A stretch of 64,000 nt of DNA, taken from positions 186,001 to 250,000 of the forward strand of contig NZ_SLWR01000002.1 of the NCBI RefSeq assembly GCF_004345665.1, read 5' to 3'. The translations under genes were made by a program, and so were the position numbers. The stretch's first letter is position 1; each line of letters begins with the position of its first letter. The notes under the pieces are model-generated. The model worked only from the letters and a program-made list of their open reading frames with translations. It ran no database searches and was not told where the DNA came from. The stretch is from Kribbella antiqua (GTDB taxonomy: Bacteria > Actinomycetota > Actinomycetes > Propionibacteriales > Kribbellaceae). Shown one piece after another: positions 8,615 to 16,531 of the stretch.

Positions 8615-9628
8615 ATGGGACGACGGCCGACCGTGTACGACGTCGCCGCGCGAGCCGGCGTCTCGACGGCGACGGTGTCGTTCGCCTTCAGCCAGCCGGG
8701 CCGGGTGAAGCAGTCGACTCGTGAGCTGGTGCTGGCGACGGCTGCTGCGATTGGGTACGTCCCGAGTGCGAGTGCACGCGGGCTGGCCAAGGGGACCGCT
8801 GGGGCGATCGGGCTGTACTCGTTCGACTATCAGCTCGACCCCGGCGAGGCCGATCTACGACACTTCCCGCTGTACGTCGACGTAGTTCAGCGGGGCGTCC
8901 AGCTCGAGTGCCGCCGCCGCGGGTACGCGTTGATGCTCGGCGCCGGCCACAAGGACGGCGACCTGCCGGCGGTGATCGACATCGCCGGCCGCGTCGACGG
9001 GCTGATCGCATTCGCCGGTTCGGCTCCAAGCGAGGCGATCATCCAGGTGTCGAAGCGGATCCCGGTTGTCGAGCTCGGCAGCGGCATCGCCGGCGACGAC
9101 GTCCACACTGTCGCGGTCGACAACCGCACCGGCATGACCGAGCTGACCGAACATCTCCTGCAGGTCCACGGTTTCCGCCGCTTCGTCTACCTCGGTCAGA
9201 GTCGCCTGCCGGAGTTCAGCTCCCGGTACGACGGTTTCGCGGCCGCACTCACCACGGCCGGCCTGCCCGTTCCGGAGCCGGCGCACAGCCAGCCGGGTGA
9301 AGACGCCGGTACGGAGAGCGTCGTACGCGGGTATCTCGACGAACTGCCGGACGTGTTCGTGTGCTCGACCGACCAGGAGGCACTGGTCGCGATCGACACA
9401 TTGGTTGCCGCGGGCATCGACGTACCGGGGCAGGTCGCGGTCACCGGCTTCGACGGAATACTGGCCGGGCAGTTCGCCACGCCACGGCTGACCACGGTCC
9501 GGCAGCCGATGGAGGAGATCGGGCGCAGCGCCGTACGAATCCTGGCCGGCCTACTCGACGGCACCGCCCAGCCCGACCCGGCGCAGCTCCACGCGCCCTT
9601 CGTCCTGGGCACCAGCTGCGGCTGCTGA
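8615..9628 (+). CDS. LacI-family transcriptional regulator
   Basis: 337 residues from ATG 8615. The N-terminal LacI headpiece is clear (PTVYDVAARAGVSTATVSFA, with the hinge segment SASARGLAKG), followed by a periplasmic-binding-like sugar sensor domain (about 60-337). An upstream extension of the open frame lacks a headpiece-compatible sequence, so the ATG is the start. It is followed 41 bases later by a GH43 glycosidase with a LacI-type operator in the gap, so it most likely represses that gene in the absence of a xylo- or arabino-oligosaccharide. The effector is inferred from context only. Confidence 0.92.
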   Translation: MGRRPTVYDVAARAGVSTATVSFAFSQPGRVKQSTRELVLATAAAIGYVPSASARGLAKGTAGAIGLYSFDYQLDPGEADLRHFPLYVDVVQRGVQLECRRRGYALMLGAGHKDGDLPAVIDIAGRVDGLIAFAGSAPSEAIIQVSKRIPVVELGSGIAGDDVHTVAVDNRTGMTELTEHLLQVHGFRRFVYLGQSRLPEFSSRYDGFAAALTTAGLPVPEPAHSQPGEDAGTESVVRGYLDELPDVFVCSTDQEALVAIDTLVAAGIDVPGQVAVTGFDGILAGQFATPRLTTVRQPMEEIGRSAVRILAGLLDGTAQPDPAQLHAPFVLGTSCGC

Positions 9629-9648
9629 ATTTCTTGATTGATCCGATG

Positions 9649-9660
9649 TTATGCGCTTAA
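9649..9660. promoter_or_regulatory. Candidate LacI-family operator before the GH43 gene
   Basis: TTATGCGCTTAA is palindromic at 10 of 12 positions around a central GCGC, the classic core of LacI/GalR-family operators. It lies between the LacI gene stop (9628) and the GH43 start (9670), so the regulator encoded just upstream is the natural ligand. Confidence 0.6.
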
Positions 9661-9669
9661 CTGCATCAG

Positions 9670-11055
9670 GTGACGACCACCACGCCCGTCATTGCCGGCT
9701 TCTATCCTGACCCGAGCATCTGCCGGGTCGGCGACGACTACTACCTCGCCACCTCGTCCTTCGAGTACTTCCCCGGCGTACCGCTGTTCCACAGCCGCGA
9801 CCTGATCCACTGGGAGCAGCTCGGCAACATCCTCGACCGGCCGAGCCAACTGGAGATCGGCATCGGCGCCAGCCGGGGGATCTACGCCCCGACGCTGCGG
9901 TTCCACGACGGACGGTTCTGGCTGGTGACGACTAACGTGTCGCAGGCCAAGGGCCAGCTGATCGTGACCGCCGAGGATCCGCGCGGACCATGGACCGACC
10001 CGGTCTTCGTGGAAGATGCCGGCGGCATCGATCCCGATCTCGCCTGGGACCTGGACGGCCGCTGCTACCTCACCTGGACGACGTCCGCAGGCATCATGCA
10101 AGCGTCGGTTGACCCGGTCGCCGGGATCCTCCTCGAGGAGCCGAGGCGGATGTGGTCGGGCACGGGTCTCCAGTATCCGGAGGCGCCGCATCTGTATCAC
10201 CGCGAGGGCTGGTGGTACCTGCTGATCGCGGAAGGCGGCACCGAACGCGGCCACAGCGTCTCCATCGCCCGCTCCCGCTCGATCACCGGCCCCTTCGAAG
10301 GGGCACCCGGCAACCCGATCTTCTCCCACCGCAGCACCCGCGAGCCGATCCAGAACGTCGGCCACTCCGACCTGGTCGAACTCCCCGACGGCACCTGGGC
10401 CGCTGTCTTCCTCGGCGTCCGCGCCCGCGGCGGTACGCCGCTCTTCCACACCAACGGCCGCGAGACCTTCCTGGCCGGGATCACCTGGTCCGACGGCTGG
10501 CCGACGTACGACGAATCTCGGTACGACGTAGCGGCCGTCGACCACTCCTTTACGGATGATCTCGCAGGGCTGCACCCACGGTGGATCTCGCCCGATGCGA
10601 ACCCGTCGGAGCTCGTCAAAGACGGTCAGCTGTTGCCGGGCGGCCTGCTCGCCGTACGCGCCCGGGACGAGGCGTGGTCGTTCAGCGTGACAGTTGCCCC
10701 CAGCAACTTCCGGCAGGTGCTCCGGCTGGACGACCGGCACTGGTGCTCGCTCGACCTCTCCCCCGACCGCGTCGTCGCCCGCCTCCGAATCGGCCCACTC
10801 GAACAAGAACTCGCCTCTGCCCCGGTCACCGGTCCGGTGACGCTACGAATCACCGCGAAGGAGCCGACCTTCGGCGGCCCCGACGACATCGAACTCGGCT
10901 TCATCACTGGAACGACGTACAAAGAGCTGACCCGCTTCGACGGCCGCTACCTCTCCACCGAAGTAGCCGGCGGCTTCACCGGCCGCACCCTCGGCCTGCA
11001 ATCCCTCGCCGAAGCTACGACCATCCACGAGGTGACTTACACGAGCCGCACATGA
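9670..11055 (+). CDS. GH43-family glycosidase (beta-xylosidase/arabinofuranosidase type)
   Basis: 461 residues from GTG 9670. A five-bladed GH43 catalytic domain occupies about 5-290: the catalytic base Asp14 in FYPDPSICRV, the pKa-modulating Asp121 in GGIDPDLAWD and the general acid Glu171 in QYPEAPHLY. A C-terminal beta-sandwich (about 300-461) follows, as in XynB-like beta-xylosidases. No signal peptide is seen, so it probably hydrolyses imported short xylo- or arabino-oligosaccharides in the cytoplasm. No sugar transporter is adjacent, so uptake must be encoded elsewhere. Control by the upstream LacI regulator is likely from the operator in the 41-base gap. Exact specificity is not resolved. 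Confidence 0.9.
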   Translation: MTTTTPVIAGFYPDPSICRVGDDYYLATSSFEYFPGVPLFHSRDLIHWEQLGNILDRPSQLEIGIGASRGIYAPTLRFHDGRFWLVTTNVSQAKGQLIVTAEDPRGPWTDPVFVEDAGGIDPDLAWDLDGRCYLTWTTSAGIMQASVDPVAGILLEEPRRMWSGTGLQYPEAPHLYHREGWWYLLIAEGGTERGHSVSIARSRSITGPFEGAPGNPIFSHRSTREPIQNVGHSDLVELPDGTWAAVFLGVRARGGTPLFHTNGRETFLAGITWSDGWPTYDESRYDVAAVDHSFTDDLAGLHPRWISPDANPSELVKDGQLLPGGLLAVRARDEAWSFSVTVAPSNFRQVLRLDDRHWCSLDLSPDRVVARLRIGPLEQELASAPVTGPVTLRITAKEPTFGGPDDIELGFITGTTYKELTRFDGRYLSTEVAGGFTGRTLGLQSLAEATTIHEVTYTSRT

Positions 11056-11638
11056 TCTGCTGAAGGTGCATGACCCGCCGGGGGAAGAACCGGCGATCGT
11101 GAGCCCGACGACGTCTGCGGCGTACCTGCGGGCTGGTGAATCCATTGGGCTCGGCGTCGAGGCGGAGCACGCCACCTCCAAGTCGGCACCGTAGCGACGC
11201 GCCAGCTCGGCGCGACGCTGACCGGGCACTCCCCCGAGCGTGACGATCTGGGCGGCTAGTACCTCCAAGACCATGGTCCGCGGGTTGCTCGAGGACGATG
11301 GTTTGGCTTCGATCTCTTCCAGCCTTCATCCCGCATGGCAACCGGGGCGAGGGCGGTGGGGACCTGCGTGAGGCGGGAGCGCTGCCTGCAGGACGGCCGG
11401 CGCGCCCTGCCACCGCAGCCACAGCAGGCGGAGCGTCTTCTCACCGCCCCGCACCGCCGCTTGAGCCCCTCAACGGGCACCATGCTCACCCCGGGCTGAC
11501 CGTGGATCCACTGATGGCACAGCAACCACCTCTCGCATATCCGTTTCGGCGGGGTCTTGGAGTGTGATGTTTCCCCTTGTGGATAAGGGATTCTGGGTAG
11601 ATCGGCGACTTGGCAGGCACGATCCGGGTCGCGTAAGA
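11056..11638. other. Intergenic stretch without a convincing gene
   Basis: About 580 bases between the GH43 gene and the DUF222-HNH gene. Short open frames exist on both strands but none has a recognisable domain, good start context or family resemblance. A leftward frame beginning near 11274 (MVLEVLAAQIVTLGG) looks mildly coding-like for about 50 residues and then runs into the antisense of the GH43 gene, so it could be a decayed remnant. The right end carries the promoter of the DUF222 gene. Confidence 0.4.
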
Positions 11639-11654
11639 TCGAACACATGTTCGA
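11639..11654. promoter_or_regulatory. LexA (SOS) box overlapping the DUF222-HNH start codon
   Basis: TCGAACACATGTTCGA is an exact match to the actinobacterial/Gram-positive LexA consensus TCGAAC-N4-GTTCGA. The ATG of the downstream gene is inside the spacer and right arm (11647-11649). A repressor bound here would cover the transcription start of a leaderless message. Several 13E12-family genes of Mycobacterium tuberculosis are established LexA targets, so the site fits the family. Confidence 0.85.
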
Positions 11655-14031
11655 AGGAGATCTGACCTCGCTGTCGACGGCCGACCTACTCGAGTCCGCC
11701 GCCGACCACCGCGCCGCGGCCAACCGGGTCGACGCGCGGCTCCTCGAACACGCCCAGCTCTACGCCGACCGCTTCCACCCCGACAAGTGCCCGACCCGCC
11801 CCGGACGCACATCCTCCGGCGGCCGCGAACGCGCGATCGTGCTCGGCGGCGACGGCTGCCCGGAGATCGCCGAGTTCGCCCCCGCCGAGTTCGGTGTGGT
11901 GGTCGGGGTGTCCACCGGTGTCGCGGCACGGCTGATCGGCGAGGCCCTCGCACTGCGGCACCGGTTCCCGTTCATCTGGGCCAAGGTCCGCTCGGGTGAG
12001 GCGACGCCGTGGAAGGCGCGGCAGATCGCCGCCGCCTGCCTGAAACTGTCCGAAGACGCCGCCCGCTACGTCGACCAACGCGTCGCCGGCATCGTGGACA
12101 CGATCACGCCGTACCGGCTGGACAAGATCATCACCGCGGCCCGGTTCCACGCCGACGCCGCGGCCGCACGGGCGGAGGCCGAACAGAAGGCTCGTGAACG
12201 CGGCGTCTTCGTCGCCCGTGGCAGCGACCACGGCACCACCACCATCTACATCCGCACCTCCACCGGCAACGCGAAGCGCTACGACGCCACCATCGACGGC
12301 ATCGCCGAGGCCCTAAAGGTCTTCGGCGACACCCGCTCCCTCAACGCACGCCGCGCCGAAGCCGTCGGCATCATCGCCGACCCCCGCTACACCGAACAAC
12401 TCCTCCTCCAAGCCCAAGCCCACCACGCCCAATCCACCGCCCAGCCCGACGACGCCAGTGCGGAAGACGGCGACGCCCACGCCGAGGACGACACCGAGGC
12501 CACCCTCGACGCAGGGGACAACGCCGACGCGCCCACCGACACCGAGGATGACGCCGACGCGCCCACCGACACCGAGGATGACGCCAGCGCCTGCATCGGC
12601 ACCGGCACCGACGTCGACGACGGCGCGATGCCGCAGCCCGCCACCGCCACCGCTCCTTCGGCTGATGCATCCCGCCCTGGGTCTCCGACGACCAACCCCG
12701 CAGAGCACGCCACCATGCTCGACGACACCCCCTGCGCCGGCGCATCCAACCCGGTGCCGCCGGCAACCAATCCCGGCGACTCAGACGCCACACCCGGCGG
12801 GTTTGGCGTTGCCCCGATCATCGCCCCGAGCAACTACCTCGGCGGACGACTGCGCCCGGCCGCGGATGCCGCCACCGCCGATGAGGAGCGACTGGATGGG
12901 TGGGAGACCCACTGGTGTGAGCCCGGCCCGGACGAGGAAGCCGACCGCGACGCACCCCACCCCAGCCAAACCGACCTGCCCGACCCCCTCGACACCCCCA
13001 GCCCCATCCCCGAACCCTGGGACAACCCAGACGGATCACACGCCGACGACGACGCCGGAGAGCCGATGGACTCGGCCGCATGGCGCGCGCTCCAGGCCCG
13101 GCTGGCCCAGATCAAGCACGACGCCCACGCCACCCCGCGTGCGGCTCACGCTAACAGCGACCGCCCTGGAGCCACCGGCACCATGCACGGCACTCCCATG
13201 CCCCCCGACCGGACACGTCTGCCCTCTGGTGGAGCCGTCGTGCCCTCCGGCGGGACACCCAGACTCTCCGACGGAACCTCCAGGCACGCCGACGGCACAC
13301 CTGCCGCCTCCGGCGGGACACCCGTGCCCTCCGATGGAACCCGCACGCTCTCTGACGGACGCCTGATACCTGCCGACGGGACACCCAAGCGCTCCGGTCT
13401 GTCCGACGGGACACCCATGCCCACCGACGGGACATCTATGCCCTCTCGCGGAACACCCATGTCCGCTGACGGGACCGCGATGTCCTCAGGTACCCGTGGC
13501 ACCGGCGGTCGCGCGGGTGGTGGTCGGTTGCGGCCGGGAAAGACCGAGATCTATGTGCACCTCACCGACCACACCCTCGCCACCGGCACCGGCGTCCTGC
13601 GCGTCGAGGAACTCGGCCCGCACCTCGCCGCCCAACTCACCGAACTCATCGGCCACGGACCCTACGTCGTCAAACCCGTCATCGACCTCAACCACCCCAT
13701 CGCCGTCGACGCCTACGAAATCCCCGACCGCATCCGCGAACGCGTCAAACTCATCCACCCCGCCGAACAATTCCCCTACGGCACCACCGAGACCACCACC
13801 ACCACCGACCTCGACCACATCCAGCCCTACAACCCCCAAGGCCCAACCGAGCAGACCAGCACCACCAACCTCGCACCGATCACCCGGTTCCACCACCGGC
13901 TCAAAACCCACGGCCGCTGGAAAGTACGCCGCCTCGACCCCACAACCCTCGAATGGACCACACCCCACGGCTTCGTCTTCCACGTCGACCCCACCGGGAC
14001 GCATCGCGTCCCAGCACCCGACTCGACCTGA
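11647..14031 (+). CDS. DUF222-HNH endonuclease (13E12 repeat family), SOS-controlled
   Basis: 794 residues in three parts. Residues 1-265 are DUF222 (13E12), opening MFEGDLTSLSTADLLESAAD. Residues about 265-620 are low-complexity, Asp/Thr/Pro/Gly-rich and built partly from DNA tandem repeats. The C-terminal part (about 625-794) holds an HNH-like nuclease motif (LDHIQPYNP, then TTNLAPITRFHHRLKTHGRW) with the expected Asp-His and later Asn/His pairs. Typical family members are about 400-500 residues, so the central insertion is unusual. The family is abundant and multicopy in actinobacteria; its function is unknown, with mobile or repair roles suspected. The start codon lies in a LexA box and no Shine-Dalgarno precedes it, so a leaderless DNA-damage-induced message is likely. 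Confidence 0.88.
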   Translation: MFEGDLTSLSTADLLESAADHRAAANRVDARLLEHAQLYADRFHPDKCPTRPGRTSSGGRERAIVLGGDGCPEIAEFAPAEFGVVVGVSTGVAARLIGEALALRHRFPFIWAKVRSGEATPWKARQIAAACLKLSEDAARYVDQRVAGIVDTITPYRLDKIITAARFHADAAAARAEAEQKARERGVFVARGSDHGTTTIYIRTSTGNAKRYDATIDGIAEALKVFGDTRSLNARRAEAVGIIADPRYTEQLLLQAQAHHAQSTAQPDDASAEDGDAHAEDDTEATLDAGDNADAPTDTEDDADAPTDTEDDASACIGTGTDVDDGAMPQPATATAPSADASRPGSPTTNPAEHATMLDDTPCAGASNPVPPATNPGDSDATPGGFGVAPIIAPSNYLGGRLRPAADAATADEERLDGWETHWCEPGPDEEADRDAPHPSQTDLPDPLDTPSPIPEPWDNPDGSHADDDAGEPMDSAAWRALQARLAQIKHDAHATPRAAHANSDRPGATGTMHGTPMPPDRTRLPSGGAVVPSGGTPRLSDGTSRHADGTPAASGGTPVPSDGTRTLSDGRLIPADGTPKRSGLSDGTPMPTDGTSMPSRGTPMSADGTAMSSGTRGTGGRAGGGRLRPGKTEIYVHLTDHTLATGTGVLRVEELGPHLAAQLTELIGHGPYVVKPVIDLNHPIAVDAYEIPDRIRERVKLIHPAEQFPYGTTETTTTTDLDHIQPYNPQGPTEQTSTTNLAPITRFHHRLKTHGRWKVRRLDPTTLEWTTPHGFVFHVDPTGTHRVPAPDST
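12521..12580 (+). repeat. Perfect tandem duplication of a 30-base unit in the DUF222-HNH gene
   Basis: Two identical in-frame 30-base copies, 12521-12550 and 12551-12580. Each encodes a ten-residue acidic unit containing DAPTDTED. The exact identity suggests recent slippage or unequal exchange and implies variable linker length between strains. Confidence 0.85.
13240..13497 (+). repeat. Degenerate 21-base repeats encoding a GTP-x-x-x-D heptad linker
   Basis: About ten imperfect in-frame units of mostly 21 bases encode variants of G-T-P-x-P-S-D (GTPVPSD, GTRTLSD, GTPMPTD, GTSMPSR, GTPMSAD). One unit is lengthened. The array forms the last part of the linker before the HNH domain, about residues 532-617, and is probably disordered. 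Confidence 0.75.
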
Positions 14032-14036
14032 CGACC

Positions 14037-14492
14037 TCAGCTGTCCGTGATGGGGGCCGCGTGGGCTTCCTCGAAGCCGGCGGCTGCGAGGCGGTCGAGG
14101 GTCTTCTCGAGTACGGCGGTGTCCTCGAGTGTCCGGACCTCGGTGATCTTGCCCCACTTCATCCGCAGGAACTGGTGTACGACGTTCTGGTAGCGGGAGC
14201 CGTCGACAACGCCGACGTCGACCGTCACGGCGGTGGCGACGCGGGTGTCCCACGGCCAGCCCGCGACGAGGACGTCCTGCACGTCGAAGCGGGTGTTCGG
14301 CAACAACCGGAAGCACCGCTCCCACCACCGCCGCAGCGCGTCGTGCGTGTGCCGCTCCCCCGCCAGCGCATGGTCGCCGTAGAAGCGGTAGGTGAACGAC
14401 GGCGCCATCCCGGCGACCATCGCCTCCCAGTTGCCCTTGCTGATCTCGGCGAACGCCTTCCGCACCTGCGCCGCCACGAACCGGTGGTACAT
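14037..14492 (-). CDS. SnoaL-like nuclear transport factor 2-fold protein
   Basis: 151 residues from ATG 14492, which has a GAGAGGGG ribosome site. The sequence has the cone-shaped NTF2/SnoaL pattern: an N-terminal helix (VAAQVRKAFAEISKGNWEAM), the central APSFTYRFYGDHALAGERHTHDALRRWW-type block, then beta strands ending in a conserved LRMKWGKITEVRTLED. Such proteins are small-molecule isomerases, cyclases or binding proteins, and no catalytic assignment is possible. It is divergent from an HxlR-type regulator 75 bases away, the usual arrangement for a regulator and its target. The convergent DUF222 gene ends five bases away. Confidence 0.8.
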   Translation of the reverse strand: MYHRFVAAQVRKAFAEISKGNWEAMVAGMAPSFTYRFYGDHALAGERHTHDALRRWWERCFRLLPNTRFDVQDVLVAGWPWDTRVATAVTVDVGVVDGSRYQNVVHQFLRMKWGKITEVRTLEDTAVLEKTLDRLAAAGFEEAHAAPITDS

Positions 14493-14567
14493 GAGTCCCC
14501 TCTCATCAGCAGTCACCACCACCCTAGGGATGGTGAGTTCAATGACGCAACTGACTACGATGGTGAC

Positions 14568-15056
14568 ATGCGGAACACCAGCTTCGCCTCGATGCACTGC
14601 TCACTCGCTCAGTCCCTGGAGGTCATCGGCGACTGGTGGACACCCCTTGTCCTGCGCGATCTGTACCTGGGCCTCGACCGGTTCGACCAGCTCGTCACCG
14701 ACCTCGGAATCTCCCGCAACCTGCTCACCGATCGCCTCGGCACGCTGATGAACGGCGGCCTGGTCGCGCGTACGGCGTACCAGGAGAACCCGGTTCGCTA
14801 CGCCTACAGCCTCACCGAGGCCGGCCGCGAGCTGATCCCCATCCTGCTGGCCCTCACCGCCTGGGGCGACCGCTGGGCCACACCACCAGCCGGCCAACCC
14901 CTCCGCTTCACCCACACCACCTGCGGCAAAACCACCACCCCAACCGTCTCCTGCTCAGAATGCGGCGAAGCCCTCACAGCAGCCGACGTCACCCCCACCC
15001 CAGGCCCAGGCGGCCGAACCGCCCCGGGAACCGCCCTGATTGCCTCAGTTTTGTGA
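14568..15056 (+). CDS. HxlR-family transcriptional regulator
   Basis: 162 residues from ATG 14568. The HxlR winged-helix domain (about 8-105) is clear: CSLAQSLEVIGDWWTPLVLRD, then FDQLVTDLGISRNLLTDRL and the wing region YSLTEAGREL. The C-terminal tail has CGKTTTPTVSCSECGEAL, a cysteine pattern (Cys-x9-Cys-x2-Cys) often seen in this subgroup, perhaps metal-binding or redox-sensing. It is divergent from the SnoaL-like gene, whose expression it probably controls together with its own. A short AGTT/AACT inverted repeat (14536-14552) lies in the shared promoter region. The last 12 bases overlap the convergent LLM gene. Confidence 0.88.
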   Translation: MRNTSFASMHCSLAQSLEVIGDWWTPLVLRDLYLGLDRFDQLVTDLGISRNLLTDRLGTLMNGGLVARTAYQENPVRYAYSLTEAGRELIPILLALTAWGDRWATPPAGQPLRFTHTTCGKTTTPTVSCSECGEALTAADVTPTPGPGGRTAPGTALIASVL

Positions 15057-15815
15057 GTCGCGCCAGGTGATCCATTGGCGGGCGGTGTCGAGGTTGTAGT
15101 CGGGGCCGCTGGTGGAGAGGGTGAAGAGGGTGGCGCCGGCGTCTAGCAACTCTGGTCCGGAGAGGCGTGGGTCGCCGCCTACGTGGACGGAGCGTTCGAT
15201 TTCTAAGGGGTTCCGGCCGAGCTCGGCGCAGTACTGGTCGAGGAGCGCGGTTTTGCGGGCGAAGTCTTCGCCCTCGGCGAAGGTGTTCCAGATGTCGGCG
15301 TGGCGGGCGACCACGCGGAGCATCTTCTGCTCGCCGCCGCCGGCGATCAGGATCGGCAGCTTGCGGACCGGCGACGGGTTCAGTACGGCGAGCCGCGCCG
15401 AGATCCGCGGCAGCGCAGCGGCCAACTCGGCCACCCGCCGGCCGGCAGACGGGAACTCGTAGCCGTACTCGAGGAACTCCCGCTCCTTGAAGCCTGCGCC
15501 GATCCCGAACACGACCCGGCCGCCGCTGATGTGATCGACGGTCCGCGCCATGTCCGCGAGCAGATCGGGGTTGCGGTAGCTGTTGCAGCTCACCAGAACG
15601 CCGAGCTCGATCCGCGAAGTCTGCTCGGCCCAGGCACCGAGAATCGACCACCCCTCGAAGTGCTTGCCGTCAGCAACCTTGCCGAGCGGCAAGAAGTGGT
15701 CCCAGGTGAAGAGGATGTCCGCCCCGAGCGCCTCGACCTCGGCGGCGGCGCGCCGGATGTCGGCGTACGACGCCCGTTGTGGCGCCAACTGGACGCCGAT
15801 CCGTACCGGTCTCAC
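15045..15815 (-). CDS. LLM-class (F420-type) flavin-dependent oxidoreductase
   Basis: 256 residues from GTG 15815. A luciferase-like TIM barrel: starts VRIGVQLAPQ, then ILFTWDHFLPLG, the SCNSYRNPDLLADMARTVDHIS region, GRVVFGIGAGFKEREFLEYGY and ILIAGGGEQKMLRVVARHADIWN. These are hallmarks of actinobacterial enzymes of the F420-dependent LLM group, although FMN users cannot be excluded. The start overlaps the stop of the upstream membrane protein gene in GTGA, implying translational coupling. Substrate unknown. Confidence 0.88.
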   Translation of the reverse strand: MRPVRIGVQLAPQRASYADIRRAAAEVEALGADILFTWDHFLPLGKVADGKHFEGWSILGAWAEQTSRIELGVLVSCNSYRNPDLLADMARTVDHISGGRVVFGIGAGFKEREFLEYGYEFPSAGRRVAELAAALPRISARLAVLNPSPVRKLPILIAGGGEQKMLRVVARHADIWNTFAEGEDFARKTALLDQYCAELGRNPLEIERSVHVGGDPRLSGPELLDAGATLFTLSTSGPDYNLDTARQWITWRDSQN

Positions 15816-16471
15816 CGGGCGAGGATACGCCCCCGGATCAGCTGGATACTCAGTACGACGACCCAGACCCAGAAGAGCGAATACGGGATCAACCAGATCG
15901 GGGTGGTCCAGAACGCGCGGCCGGCGACGAAGCCGACAGCCGCGACAATCGCCAGCCAGCCGAGCCACTGCGGCAGAGACCGCGATTCGAGGGTGATCCA
16001 GCCGGCCGCGGTCAGAAACCCGGCCAGCGCGACCCAGCTGTTGGCGAAGCCCAGGTTGCCCATATCGAAGGCATAGCGGGCGATCTGCGGATCCACGCCG
16101 TCGTCGATCCGGTAGGCCGCGAGCTCCCAGCCCGGGCTCATCAGCAGCGCCACGAAGACGATCCCGAAGACGAGCGCGACGGCCGAACGCCAGGCCGGCC
16201 GGTCCTCGACCTCGCGCAGAACAGTCGATACGCCGGCCACGAAGAAGCCAAGCGCCACCACGGCGAGCAACCCCAGGACGGTGCCGATGGCATATAACGT
16301 CTCGTTGCGTGCCTCGAGGAAGCGCTGGATTTCTGCCGCCGGTGCGTCGAACTCCGGCTCGGCACCACCGACCTGAACCAGCGCCTGACTGACCGCCACC
16401 AGGACCAGGCCGGCCAGGCCCGCGATCCCCGTGGTGACGAACATCTGCCGACTTGTTGCTTCCAGCCCCAT
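15812..16471 (-). CDS. Predicted membrane protein, unknown function
   Basis: 219 residues from ATG 16471; a GTG two codons earlier is too close to the GGGAGGGG ribosome site. About six hydrophobic segments are visible, near 13-30, 58-80, 95-112, 138-158, 170-188 and 192-212, with a short extracytoplasmic loop containing EPEFDAPAAEIQRFLEAR. The layout resembles small actinobacterial DUF4386-like integral membrane proteins, but I am not certain of the family. It is translationally coupled to the LLM oxidoreductase downstream through a GTGA overlap. Confidence 0.75.
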   Translation of the reverse strand: MGLEATSRQMFVTTGIAGLAGLVLVAVSQALVQVGGAEPEFDAPAAEIQRFLEARNETLYAIGTVLGLLAVVALGFFVAGVSTVLREVEDRPAWRSAVALVFGIVFVALLMSPGWELAAYRIDDGVDPQIARYAFDMGNLGFANSWVALAGFLTAAGWITLESRSLPQWLGWLAIVAAVGFVAGRAFWTTPIWLIPYSLFWVWVVVLSIQLIRGRILAR

Positions 16472-16531
16472 AATCACCCCTCCCGTGGCTCACCTCGAGT
16501 AAGCCACGGAAGGGCTGCGACAGTCCAGAGG

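Noticed and set aside
11056-11638. Leftward gene near 11274-10843
   Set aside because: Runs into the antisense of the GH43 gene, has no recognised domain and no good start context.
12440-13500. CRISPR-like array inside the DUF222 gene
   Set aside because: The repeats are in-frame, 21 or 30 bases, with no unique spacers and no cas genes; this is protein low complexity, not CRISPR.
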